Shown: in pieces, positions 17,177 to 25,219 of the stretch
Numbering within the stretch: position 1 is the first letter of the stretch
Layout: each line of letters begins with the position of its first letter
Program-made: the position numbers and the translations under genes
Origin: UBA6144 sp964399165
GTDB lineage: Bacteria > Bdellovibrionota > Bacteriovoracia > Bacteriovoracales > Bacteriovoracaceae
DNA length: 64,000 bases
Reading direction: 5' to 3'
Assembly (NCBI GenBank): GCA_964399165.1
Contig: CAYNPO010000019.1
Location: 3,389 to 67,388 of the forward strand
The notes under the pieces: model-generated
What the model was told of the DNA's origin: nothing
What the model saw: only the letters and a program-made list of their open reading frames with translations
Databases searched by the model: none

Positions 17177-18283
17177 CTATCCTTGGGTCTCGGGCCTTCC
17201 ATGCCCCATGAAAATCCTGTGGGCATGGGGAATCTTTTCCAGTTCCATCCTGAAGTTTTCGTTGGCGGTTGTGATGAGAACTTGGAAGGTTTTCCCGCGC
17301 AGGTAGTGAATCAAATTCTTCCACCTGTCGCTGTCCAGTTCACCCGAAACATCGTCAATTAAAACAATGGGATAGAAGCTAAATTTGTACCGAAAAAGCT
17401 CTATAAAGGCAAACATCAGGGAGAGGAATCCAGCCTTTTGTTGGCCGAGCGAACAGAACTCGAAAGAGTTGAGTCCATCGAATGAAAAAAGGGTGTCGTC
17501 GCGATGTATTCCTGAGCGGGTCAAACCAGCCAAAAAATCCGTTTTTTCACTCTGCCGATAGTGGTCATAGATCTTTGCCGCGTCAGCATGGCGGAATCTC
17601 GTATCTATTCCTAAGAGGAGCTCGTGATTTTCGGCGAAAATCTCACGAAAGGCCGGTGTAATGAATCGGTTGAGCTCTTCCGCCCAATAGAGGCGCCGCC
17701 CCACCAGAAATGCAGCAAGCTCGGAGAAGGGCCGGTCTAGTGCCATGAGCTGCAACTGGGCGCTAGAGCCCGAAGAGCCAGCGAGAAGAGAATTACGCTG
17801 ACGCAACGCCTTCACAAACTTGTTCAGGGCCTTGCGATATTCTGGATCCAGCTGTCCCAGGTGTGAATCCAGCCATTGGCGCCTGAAGCTGGCCGAGGTG
17901 TGGAAGGCGTATGAGTCAAAGGGATTCAAAAAAACCGATTCTGCGCCGAATTTGGCCTTTTCAGGGCGGTTTTCTAGCCACCACTCATCCCCAACCTCGC
18001 GCAGGCGGCCGGAAACAGCCAGGTCGCCCCGGTCTGGATCCGCAAAAACCGCCGAGATCTTGATCTCTGTGTCCTGCCCCTCAATGTTGAGCATTTGAGC
18101 GAAGCCCGTGTTCTTGCGAAAAGAGCGGCGGTTGGTCAGGAGGTGTACGGCTTCAAGCAAGTTGGTTTTGCCGTTTCCATTTGGCCCGAAAATGCAGTTG
18201 ATGCCAGGGGAAAACTCAACGGGCACCTCGGCGAGGTTGCGAAAGTTTTCCGCCCGCAAGCGGCGGATGTGCGCGCCCGCCAT
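17177..18283 (-). CDS. recF: DNA replication and repair protein RecF
   Basis: RecF is an SMC-like ATPase that loads RecA at gaps with RecO and RecR. The 368-residue protein has Walker A FGPNGNGKTN at about 32-41, an ABC-type signature region SLGQQKAGFLSLMFA, and Walker B PIVLIDDVSGELD. The N-terminus (IRRLRAENFRNL) is typical. It lies between dnaN (7 bp upstream) and gyrB (9 bp downstream), the classic order. One neighbour-frame ORF of similar size on the opposite strand has no family features. Confidence 0.95.
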   Translation of the reverse strand: MAGAHIRRLRAENFRNLAEVPVEFSPGINCIFGPNGNGKTNLLEAVHLLTNRRSFRKNTGFAQMLNIEGQDTEIKISAVFADPDRGDLAVSGRLREVGDEWWLENRPEKAKFGAESVFLNPFDSYAFHTSASFRRQWLDSHLGQLDPEYRKALNKFVKALRQRNSLLAGSSGSSAQLQLMALDRPFSELAAFLVGRRLYWAEELNRFITPAFREIFAENHELLLGIDTRFRHADAAKIYDHYRQSEKTDFLAGLTRSGIHRDDTLFSFDGLNSFEFCSLGQQKAGFLSLMFAFIELFRYKFSFYPIVLIDDVSGELDSDRWKNLIHYLRGKTFQVLITTANENFRMELEKIPHAHRIFMGHGRPETQG

Positions 18284-18290
18284 GCCTTGA

Positions 18291-19406
18291 TCAGAGCTTT
18301 AGGGGCATGATGATGCCAAGAAAGTCCGGCAGATCGGCGGTCTTGATGACCACGGGGCTGAGCTCGTTGTTGAACTCGAACAGGACATCGCTGCCTTCAT
18401 CCAGGACAGAGAGTGACTCAACCAGGTACTTGGCGTTGAAACCAATCTCCATGGCCTTGCCGCCATAGGTGACGGGAAGCTTCTCGGTGGCATGCCCCAG
18501 AGCGGGATGGTTCGTGGAGATGGTCAATTCACCTTCCTTCACGGCCAGCTTAACCCCGTGGGTTTTCTCGTTTGAAAGGATACGAATGCGCTTGACGGCA
18601 TTAAGTATGGCGTTGCGGTCGATGTGGAAATGGAAAGCAGTCTTGGAGGGGATCACGGTTTGGTACTTGGGATACTCGCGGGCGATAAGGCGAACCGAGA
18701 GGAAGTAGTCGTTGTTTGCCTGAACAAACATGAAAGACTCATCCAGAGAAATAACGAGGTCTTTGTCTTGGTGGGTGTCGGCGAGTTTACGCAGCTCCAC
18801 CACGGCCTTACGGGGCAGGATAACGCCGTCGGATAGGTGTTTATTGCCACCGAGGAACTCCGGGGTGTCTAGGAGGGCCAGGCGGTGGCCATCAATTGCC
18901 ACGGAACGTAACTTGCCGTCCAGTTGTTGGAGGTAGATCCCGTTGAGGTAGAGGCGAGTTTCATCGGTGGAGATGGCGTGGGAAACCTTATCGATGATCG
19001 TGGCTACTTGCTTAGCTTTGAGTCGGAACTCGGTCGAGTTGTTCCCGAACGTCAGCTGGGGGAATTCCTCTGGGCCGGTTATGGTGAGTGCATAATCGAT
19101 GTTCTTACAATTCAACTTCAGGAGATTTCCCCCATCCACCGATAGGCGAACCTGTTCGTTGGGGAGTTCCCGGAGGATGTCAGCAATGTTCTTCGTGTTG
19201 ATGCAGAAACTTCCCGGGGTTTCCACTTGGGCAGGAAGGACTAATTTGGCTGAAACCTCCAGATCAGTGGCGATCAGTTCCAATTTCGTTTTTTCTGCTC
19301 GCACCAGACAGTTCGTCAGGATCGGCCGGGAGTTCTTGCGGTCTACGACGGTCAACACCTTTCCGATGGCGTCACGCAAGACTTGGGCATCTATGACGAA
19401 TTTCAT
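18291..19406 (-). CDS. dnaN: DNA polymerase III beta sliding clamp
   Basis: DnaN is the ring that tethers DNA polymerase III to DNA. I set the start at the ATG at 19406 (MKFVIDAQVLRDAIGKVL), which has a strong GAGGAAG ribosome-binding site. Ten extra residues are possible upstream but look like leader sequence. The result is 371 residues, the normal clamp size, with three repeated clamp domains and the C-terminal SPVVIKTADLPDFLGIIMPLKL, which resembles the usual VIMPM(R/K)L ending. It is separated from dnaA by 440 bp without a gene. Confidence 0.96.
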   Translation of the reverse strand: MKFVIDAQVLRDAIGKVLTVVDRKNSRPILTNCLVRAEKTKLELIATDLEVSAKLVLPAQVETPGSFCINTKNIADILRELPNEQVRLSVDGGNLLKLNCKNIDYALTITGPEEFPQLTFGNNSTEFRLKAKQVATIIDKVSHAISTDETRLYLNGIYLQQLDGKLRSVAIDGHRLALLDTPEFLGGNKHLSDGVILPRKAVVELRKLADTHQDKDLVISLDESFMFVQANNDYFLSVRLIAREYPKYQTVIPSKTAFHFHIDRNAILNAVKRIRILSNEKTHGVKLAVKEGELTISTNHPALGHATEKLPVTYGGKAMEIGFNAKYLVESLSVLDEGSDVLFEFNNELSPVVIKTADLPDFLGIIMPLKL

Positions 19407-19846
19407 ACTTCCTCGCTGGATTCTCAGAGGGTCCACTTAACCATTCCCACCTACGTTTTTCAAGGCAACGGCCTTCTAGGCCAAGAAGGCCGTTTGCTCC
19501 CTTTATATATTCTTTTTAAAAATACTAATGATGATGGGCCGAGGAAACCGTGCAAACCGCGTAAGCACTATGAATCGCACGGAAGTTGCTGCTTAAGCTT
19601 CCCCGGCAATCCCCCATAAGGCTGAAGCGAGATCCGAGGTTGTGCGTATATCAGCCTAGGTTTTTCCTTTTTTGTGCCCAATGGGGTGCTTTTCCCCAGC
19701 CACTTCCCCTGCGCGCTGGGCCTAGGGGTAAGTATCCTTCTAGGAAGCCGGGATAACGCGAAGATATCCCCATTTGCACGGGCAGTTAGTGAGGATTGGC
19801 CGAGGCTGCACGGTAATCCACTAGGATGGATGGGGAAAACGGGAAA
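19407..19846. other. 440-bp non-coding region between dnaA and dnaN
   Basis: No reading frame with coding character crosses this gap. It includes a 10-bp inverted repeat (19467-19494), an AT-rich stretch at about 19500-19530 (TTTATATATTCTTTTTAAAA) in an otherwise GC-rich setting, and several GC-rich short palindromic pieces near 19675-19760. I found no TTATCCACA-type DnaA box; the nearest are two-mismatch words such as TAATCCACT near 19816. The gap should hold the dnaA 3' end and a dnaN promoter. It is also a candidate for oriC, since dnaA-dnaN spacers serve as origins in some bacteria. Confidence 0.5.
19467..19494. repeat. Inverted repeat upstream of dnaN
   Basis: AACGGCCTTC and GAAGGCCGTT form a perfect 10-bp stem with an 8-base loop, 60 bp upstream of the dnaN start. 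There is no T-run on the minus-strand side, so it is unlikely to be an intrinsic terminator of dnaA. It could be a leader hairpin in the dnaN message or a protein-binding palindrome. Confidence 0.55.
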
Positions 19847-21460
19847 TTAGAGGGTTTTTTCGATATCGAGCAGCTGCTGGGCAAACGGCTGGTCTTCTTT
19901 GATGCGCTTCTTCACTACTTCCAAGCTGTACATGGGAGTGGTGTGGTCTTTCTTTCCAAAGAAGTGCGCGATCTCAAGCAGGGTTTTGCGCAGGTGCTGG
20001 TGGATGAAATACATGGCGACCTGGCGTGCGAGGACAATGTCTTTAGATTTGGATTTGCCACGAATGTCGCCGAGAGGGATTCGGTAGTATTGGGCGACGG
20101 CCTTGGTGATGCTCTCGGGCGTAAGTAACTTCTGGCTCTCGACTTGATCGTTGAGCTTGAGGTGCTCTCTGGCGAATTCAAGGTCGATGTCGACTTTCAT
20201 GAAGTCGGTATAGGCTTTGAGCTGCACGAGGCAGCCCTCAAGTTCGCGGATGCTGGACTTCACACACTTCGCGATAAGGTTGACCACTTCGTCGCTCAGG
20301 AAGAAGTCCTTTTCCTGGGCCTTGGCTTTTAGAATGGCGATACGGGTTTCAAGGTCTGGTTGCTGCATTTCCACCACGAGGGCGGAAGAAAGTCGGGTCC
20401 GGATGCGCTCTTCCAAGCGGTCCATTTCCCGAGGAGTTTTATCCGCAGTGAAGATCAGCTGTTTTTTGCGGTCGGTGAGCTCGTTGAAGATGTGAAAGAA
20501 CTGGTCTTGGGTCCCTTCACGGCCACGTAGTCCGTGGATGTCATCCACCACCAGAACATCGACGTTCTGGGTGTACTTCTTGCGGAAATCGATGCTGCGG
20601 TTCTCGCGGGTAGCCTCCACCCATTCAGCCATGAGGGAATTGCCTGAAGTTACCAACACCTTAAGGTGGGGGCGGTGCTCGTGAATGTGGTTCACGATGG
20701 CGTGCAACAGATGAGTTTTGCCCAGTCCGGAGTTTCCGTAGATGTAGAGGCTCGGGTAGATCTTGCCCGGATCCCGCGCCACCGCGAGAGCGGAGGCGTG
20801 GGCGAGGTTGTTGGACGGGCCGACCACGAAATTGCTGAACTTCTTAAGGGGGTCCATGCCCACGGCGGAGGCGGGCGCCATCTGCTCCATCACCCTGCTA
20901 TCTGCGGCGTGTTGCCTGTCTTCCGCCGTCGGAACCAGGTCTGAGAGAACAAAGGTGTTCTCTTTGGCGGTTAGCTTGCGCGGGGAGAATTCCTCTTGGC
21001 GGGGTAGTTCTTTGAGGATGCTGTTGGTGTTGGGACTCAAACTAGCCGTCCGCACACCGAAAGTGCGAAATTCCAGCTTATAGTCGCGCCCGAGGGTATC
21101 GAGTACCGCTTTGCGCAGTTGGGTTATGTACTGGGTTTCGATGATGCGGCGGATGAAATTGGTAGTGATGAGAAACTCCACCGTGTCTCCGCGCCAGTCA
21201 ACCACGCTGAAGGTATCGCTGAAGTAGGTGTTGAAAGCCTGGGGAGGGACCAGCGCGCGGAGGGTTTCCTTGATCTCGTGGCCCAAAAGCTTCAACTCAT
21301 CCGCGCCAATTTGTGACGGGGCTTCCCCAGAGGGAGCTGGATCGCGGGCGGGGGTGCCGGCGGTTTTCTCGGGGGTGGGTCTGGCTTCGAGGGGACCCCC
21401 CAGGGGGGTATTCTCCTCATCCCACTTCAAGAATTGATCAAAAGGAAATTTTGGCGTCAT
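19847..21460 (-). CDS. dnaA: Chromosomal replication initiator DnaA
   Basis: DnaA binds and melts the origin. The 537-residue protein has a 50-residue Pro/Ala-rich extension before domain I, Walker A GNSGLGKTH (242-250), and Walker B LVVDDIHG (303-310; the common form is VDDIQFL). The AAA+ arginine-finger segment is RIRTRLSSAL. Domain IV (447-537) reads AMYFIHQHLRKTLLEIAHFF followed by GKKDHTTPMYS. The usual form of that last motif is GGRDHTTVLHA, so DHTT is kept but Arg is Lys, and the Val-Leu-His-Ala part is changed. The protein is clearly DnaA by order and neighbours, but its DNA-contact surface is atypical. It is divergent from rpmH. Confidence 0.95.
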   Translation of the reverse strand: MTPKFPFDQFLKWDEENTPLGGPLEARPTPEKTAGTPARDPAPSGEAPSQIGADELKLLGHEIKETLRALVPPQAFNTYFSDTFSVVDWRGDTVEFLITTNFIRRIIETQYITQLRKAVLDTLGRDYKLEFRTFGVRTASLSPNTNSILKELPRQEEFSPRKLTAKENTFVLSDLVPTAEDRQHAADSRVMEQMAPASAVGMDPLKKFSNFVVGPSNNLAHASALAVARDPGKIYPSLYIYGNSGLGKTHLLHAIVNHIHEHRPHLKVLVTSGNSLMAEWVEATRENRSIDFRKKYTQNVDVLVVDDIHGLRGREGTQDQFFHIFNELTDRKKQLIFTADKTPREMDRLEERIRTRLSSALVVEMQQPDLETRIAILKAKAQEKDFFLSDEVVNLIAKCVKSSIRELEGCLVQLKAYTDFMKVDIDLEFAREHLKLNDQVESQKLLTPESITKAVAQYYRIPLGDIRGKSKSKDIVLARQVAMYFIHQHLRKTLLEIAHFFGKKDHTTPMYSLEVVKKRIKEDQPFAQQLLDIEKTL

Positions 21461-21635
21461 TCAGCTCGGGTCAATTTTTGGGTGGGGGGTTTCGTAACAC
21501 CGCCCCTCTTGGAATTCAACCGAGCCCGTAAACATTTCGCTCTGAGTGAGCGGCAACGGAGAGCATAAAAATTATTGACCAGCACGGCATCTTCCGGTAC
21601 CCATAAGGACCTCTATTTCCACTTGGAAGGACCAA
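21461..21635. other. Divergent dnaA-rpmH intergenic region
   Basis: This 175-bp spacer separates the minus-strand replication genes from the plus-strand rpmH operon, so promoters for both must lie here. TTGACC at 21575-21580 is a possible -35 for rpmH but lacks a good -10 at the right distance. The AT-rich CATAAAAATTATTG just before it is an alternative -10 or unwinding element. No consensus DnaA box is visible. This is the point where gene direction switches, so it is the second candidate location for oriC. Confidence 0.45.
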
Positions 21636-21791
21636 ATGAAGAGAATCAGAACTTGGCAGCCAAAAAAGAAAAAACGTCTCCGTGACCACGGCTTCCTGAA
21701 GCGCATGTCCACCAAGGGCGGAAAAGAAGTCATCAACCGTCGCCGCGCCAAAGGGCGTAAGCGCCTGACGGTAGCGACCGGCACGAAGTAA
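21636..21791 (+). CDS. rpmH: Large ribosomal subunit protein bL34
   Basis: A 51-residue, highly basic protein starting MKRIRTWQPKKKKR and containing GFLKRMSTKGGKEVINRRRAKGRKRL, the signature of bL34. Most L34 proteins have TYQPS where this one has TWQPK. A strong GGAAGGA ribosome-binding site lies 5 bp before the ATG. Its stop codon shares one base with the rnpA start. Position next to dnaA and rnpA is the ancestral order. Confidence 0.97.
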   Translation: MKRIRTWQPKKKKRLRDHGFLKRMSTKGGKEVINRRRAKGRKRLTVATGTK

Positions 21792-22150
21792 TGGCCCCAG
21801 GGCCCTCCCTCGGCTTTCCGAAGACCTTCCGCCTCACCCAAAAGAAAGACTTTGAGTACATGCGCGAGCGGAGCAGAAAATGCTCCGCCCCGCCTCTCAT
21901 CGGTTATGTTAAAGACTCTCGAATGGGAGCCGCTCACGCGCGTCTGGGCTTGAGCGTTTCCAAGAAGCAAGGGAGCGCAGTGAGGCGAAACCGTATCAAG
22001 CGCGTTTTGCGGGATGAATTCCGTTTGAGTCAGGAGGCGCGATCCCTCCACGTGGACTTAATGGTTGTGGCGGCCCAGCCGGTGCAAGACATGGCATCGC
22101 TGCGCCAAGCATTACGCGAGATCCTTGCGTGTGCGGCGAGGGTGCGTTGA
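21791..22150 (+). CDS. rnpA: Ribonuclease P protein component
   Basis: RnpA is the protein cofactor of RNase P, which matures tRNA 5' ends. The 119-residue protein has FPKTFRLTQKKDFEYMRERSRK near the start and the RNR motif region GSAVRRNRIKRVLRDEFR, the conserved RNA-binding helix. The ATG overlaps the rpmH stop by one base, so the two are coupled. The RNase P RNA gene is not in the window. Confidence 0.94.
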   Translation: MAPGPSLGFPKTFRLTQKKDFEYMRERSRKCSAPPLIGYVKDSRMGAAHARLGLSVSKKQGSAVRRNRIKRVLRDEFRLSQEARSLHVDLMVVAAQPVQDMASLRQALREILACAARVR

Positions 22151-22368
22151 GAATTCTGGCCCGTGCCATTATCCGCGCGTACCAGCTCCTCATTTCTCCC
22201 TTTCTCCCTCCCCGTTGCCGCTTCCATCCGAGTTGCTCACACTACGCCATGGCCTGCTTTGGACGCTTTTCCTTCCCTCGGGCCATGTGGTACACCCTGA
22301 CGCGTTTATCTAAGTGTCACCCTTGGCATTCCGGCGGATACGATCCCGTTCCGGACGCCGACCATTGA
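22147..22368 (+). CDS. yidD: Membrane protein insertion efficiency factor YidD
   Basis: YidD is a small membrane-associated protein that assists YidC. The sequence RAIIRAYQLLISPFLPPRCRFHPSCSHYA and the ending CHPWHSGGYDPVP are diagnostic, including the three conserved cysteines. I choose the TTG at 22147, which overlaps the rnpA stop and gives MRILARAII like other family members (73 residues). A GTG at 22129 would add six residues. It lies between rnpA and yidC, the usual place. Confidence 0.92.
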   Translation: MRILARAIIRAYQLLISPFLPPRCRFHPSCSHYAMACFGRFSFPRAMWYTLTRLSKCHPWHSGGYDPVPDADH

Positions 22369-22378
22369 GGTTCGCCCC

Positions 22379-23842
22379 ATGCCTTCAGAACAAAAAAACG
22401 CCCTCATCGCCGTGGTCCTTTCCGGTCTGATCCTTTTCGGCTGGCAGTTCTACTTCGCCCCCCAGAGCAGCCCCGCCCCACTGGAAAGCTCCACAGGCGC
22501 GGCTCCCGCCCCGATTCCTCCTGCGGAAGCCAATCCGGCTGGTCCTATAGAACCACAGGCGGGTGAAGCCGCCTTGGCTCTGACGCAGGGCGACCTCAAC
22601 CTGGGGTTTACAGATACTTTGGCCTTCACACACATGAATCCCGCCCAAACCCGTTTTCCTTTCAAGGAGACGGTTGGTGCTGAGCGCCCCTTCCAGGTAG
22701 AAATCTCGGCCGGTGGGCAGGGATTCCGTCCTGCCCGCTTCGTCACGCTTGAGCAGAGCGCCACCCGTTGGGTGGGCGAGGAGCCTGCCAGTCGCGTGAA
22801 GGCGGTGGTGGAGTTCACCGGGCACGAGATGGTGGGCGTGCACCTGTCTTCGCCCCAGCCCTTCAAATACCGCCTGAGCTTCGCTTCCGAAGACAAGAAA
22901 CTCGAGAATGGTCAAACCCGCACCTTTGCCTTCTATGACGACAGTCTCCGCCACTGGACCATTGGTGACGAGGAAACCTCCGATAGCACCGTCTCTTGGG
23001 CCGGGATCGACTTCAACTACCACCTATTCGGGGTCGTTTTCCCCAAGCCCACCAGCGTACTCACCAAGGGCACTACCGACCGTAAGCTTCAGGTGTTCCA
23101 GAACAGCACGGTGAACGAGCTTAAGTTCGACCTGCTATACGTGAAAAAGGAATATGGATTCCTCTCGTCCCTCGGGAACAATCTCAAGCACGCAGTGGAT
23201 TTCGGCATGTGGGGCATCTTTGCCGAGTGGATCCTCAAGGGGCTCCAGTACTTCTACACCCTCATCCCAAACTACGGGATCGCCATCATCCTGATCACCT
23301 TCCTGGTGCGCCTCTTGACGTTTCCCCTGCAGTACAAATCTTTTGTCAGCATGAAGAAGATGCAGCTGGTGCAACCGGAGATGAACCGTATAAAGGAAAA
23401 GTTCAAGGACGATCCTATGCGGATGCAGAAGGAGACCATGGAGCTCTTCAAGCGCTCTGGGGCCAATCCTCTTGGAGGTTGTTTGCCTCTGATCCTGCAG
23501 CTCCCCGTGTTCTTCGCCTTCTACAAGGTCCTTTACGCCGCGGTTGAGCTGGTGGACGCGCCCTTCTATGGCTGGATACACGACCTTTCCAACAAGGACC
23601 CGTACTACGTGCTACCGCTCCTCATGACCGGCGCCATGTTCCTGCAGCAAAAGATGACCCCTGCGACGGTAACTGACCCCGTCCAGAAGAAAGTCTTCAT
23701 GTTTATGCCGCTGATCTTCGGCTTCATCATGAAAGACCTGCCGTCGGGCCTCTCCCTCTACATCCTCGTCTCTACCTTGTTGGGAATCGGGCAGCAGCTC
23801 CTCGTGTTCCGGATGATCGGGGATAAGCCCGCCGTCGCATGA
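22379..23842 (+). CDS. yidC: Membrane protein insertase YidC
   Basis: YidC inserts and folds inner-membrane proteins, including F0 subunits. The 487-residue protein has an N-terminal anchor (residues 7-25), a Pro/Ala-rich linker, the large periplasmic domain of diderm YidC and then five C-terminal helices. The conserved hydrophilic-groove arginine is in LVRLLTFPLQ, and NPLGGCLPLILQLPVFFA marks the next helix. The long periplasmic domain supports a Gram-negative envelope. The stop overlaps the mnmE start by four bases (ATGA). Confidence 0.96.
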   Translation: MPSEQKNALIAVVLSGLILFGWQFYFAPQSSPAPLESSTGAAPAPIPPAEANPAGPIEPQAGEAALALTQGDLNLGFTDTLAFTHMNPAQTRFPFKETVGAERPFQVEISAGGQGFRPARFVTLEQSATRWVGEEPASRVKAVVEFTGHEMVGVHLSSPQPFKYRLSFASEDKKLENGQTRTFAFYDDSLRHWTIGDEETSDSTVSWAGIDFNYHLFGVVFPKPTSVLTKGTTDRKLQVFQNSTVNELKFDLLYVKKEYGFLSSLGNNLKHAVDFGMWGIFAEWILKGLQYFYTLIPNYGIAIILITFLVRLLTFPLQYKSFVSMKKMQLVQPEMNRIKEKFKDDPMRMQKETMELFKRSGANPLGGCLPLILQLPVFFAFYKVLYAAVELVDAPFYGWIHDLSNKDPYYVLPLLMTGAMFLQQKMTPATVTDPVQKKVFMFMPLIFGFIMKDLPSGLSLYILVSTLLGIGQQLLVFRMIGDKPAVA

Positions 23843-25200
23843 TCTCCGATGGCGCGACGATCGTGGCCTGTGCCACGGGGATCCAAACCCCCGTGGCCAT
23901 GGCGGTGGTCCGCGTTTCAGGTTTTGCCTCCCTCGAGGCCTTCCAGGACCTATTTTCCCGTCCGATAGCCGACCTGGCGCCCCGGCAGATGGTGCGCGCA
24001 AACTTGATAGACAGGGAGACAGTCGTGGACGACGTCTGCCTGTGTTTCTTCAAGGCGCCCCATAGCTATACGGGGGAAAATCTCCTCGAGCTATACGTCC
24101 ACGGCAACCCTCTCAACGTGCGCCGAATCTTGGCGCTTTTCGAGCGGAAGCCGGGTGTGCGCGGGGCGAAGCCCGGGGAATTCTCTCTGCGGGCCCTGCA
24201 GAACGGGAAAATGACCCTTTCCCAAGTGGAGGGGCTGGACTTGCTGCTGAACGCCTCATCGCCCCTGGCGCTGAAGCAAGGCATGGGACTGTTGCAAGGG
24301 GAGCTCCACCACGCCTACCTCGCGCTCTTGGACGCCTATAAGCGCCACAAGGCTTCCCTGGAGCTCTTGTTGGATTTCCACGAGGATGTGGGGGAGGAGG
24401 TGGGCCGTGCGCAGCTGAACGCCTCCTGGAACGAAGTTTGGGAGCTTTTGTCATCGCTGAAGCGGCGGCTCGACCCCGAGTCTTCACGCTTGCTCCGTCC
24501 CGAGATCGTTTTGGCGGGACAGCCCAACGCTGGCAAGTCCACACTCTTCAACCTGCTCTTAGGGGAGGAGCGTGCCATCACCTCCCCAACCGCGGGCACG
24601 ACCCGTGACTATATCGCGGAGGACGTGCAAATCGGCGATGTGGTCTATCGTCTGGTGGACACGGCCGGCTTGCGTGGGACGGAGGACGCCATCGAGGCGC
24701 GAGGAATCGTCTTCACACGCCAGCGCCTGGCGCGCGCGTTCTTCTCCGTGCTTTTAGTGAATCCATTTGAGACGAATGTGGATGAGATTAAGCCATTGCT
24801 CCAGCACCCCTTTGATGTCGTCTGGGTGACCCACCAAGACCGGCCGGGGTTTCAGACTAAGCTTCAAGAGCTCGAAGCTGCCGGGGTGGTCCTATGGGGG
24901 CACACACCAAAAGCGTTGATCCACGAATGTAATATCGGTGAGTTGGAGAACGAAATAAACAAAAAGTACCTAGACAAATCGTGCCAGGCGCCCCTCCTCC
25001 TCGACCGCCACAAGGAAGTGATATCAGCATCTTACAGTATTGCTTCATCGTACCACAATATCCGGCAGTCTGAGTCGGATATTGCCATTCTTTCCAATGA
25101 ATTGAATGCCTTGGGGCATTGCCTCCAAGAGCTTTTAGGGATAGTTTCCACCGACGAGGTATTGGACCACATTTTTGCCCATTTCTGCATTGGCAAATGA
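23839..25200 (+). CDS. mnmE: tRNA modification GTPase MnmE
   Basis: MnmE works with MnmG to add the aminomethyl-type group at U34 of certain tRNAs. The 453-residue protein has the N-terminal folate-binding domain (YTGENLLELYVHGNP, RGAKPGEFSLRALQNGKM), the G domain with G1 GQPNAGKST, G2 TTRDY and G3 DTAGL, and the C-terminal catalytic CIGK. The G4 motif, normally NKxD, is replaced by THQD in VVWVTHQDR, and the surrounding half of the G domain is poorly conserved. The final 270 bp are lower in GC than the rest. A parS site follows three bases after the stop. Confidence 0.93.
   Translation: MISDGATIVACATGIQTPVAMAVVRVSGFASLEAFQDLFSRPIADLAPRQMVRANLIDRETVVDDVCLCFFKAPHSYTGENLLELYVHGNPLNVRRILALFERKPGVRGAKPGEFSLRALQNGKMTLSQVEGLDLLLNASSPLALKQGMGLLQGELHHAYLALLDAYKRHKASLELLLDFHEDVGEEVGRAQLNASWNEVWELLSSLKRRLDPESSRLLRPEIVLAGQPNAGKSTLFNLLLGEERAITSPTAGTTRDYIAEDVQIGDVVYRLVDTAGLRGTEDAIEARGIVFTRQRLARAFFSVLLVNPFETNVDEIKPLLQHPFDVVWVTHQDRPGFQTKLQELEAAGVVLWGHTPKALIHECNIGELENEINKKYLDKSCQAPLLLDRHKEVISASYSIASSYHNIRQSESDIAILSNELNALGHCLQELLGIVSTDEVLDHIFAHFCIGK
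24887..24903 (+). repeat. Copy of a 17-base word shared with the atp terminator
   Basis: TGGTCCTATGGGGGCAC occurs here inside mnmE and again at 35771-35787, where it is the left arm of the terminator after atpC. A copy with one mismatch, in inverted orientation, is at 38446-38460. The significance is uncertain. Confidence 0.4.
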
Positions 25201-25203
25201 TCG

Positions 25204-25219
25204 TGTTCCACGTGGAACA
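25204..25219. promoter_or_regulatory. parS: parS centromere site 1 (overlaps mnmG ribosome-binding region)
   Basis: TGTTCCACGTGGAACA is a perfect 16-bp palindrome identical to the classic parS form bound by chromosomal ParB proteins. It fills nearly the whole 19-bp gap between the mnmE stop and the mnmG start. The right arm ends directly before the mnmG ATG at 25220, and its GTGGAAC is the only purine-rich stretch that could pair with 16S rRNA. parA and parB lie 2.5-4.3 kb downstream. Confidence 0.95.

Noticed and set aside
19407..19846. tRNA or other structured RNA gene in the dnaA-dnaN gap
   Set aside because: No cloverleaf with T-loop GTTCRANNC and acceptor pairing could be found; the one clear hairpin is isolated.
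22046..22056. CCACGTGG-type core inside rnpA considered as a third parS
   Set aside because: Only the central CACGTGG is present; the flanking arms do not match the 16-bp palindrome. The similar word near 37136 fails for the same reason.
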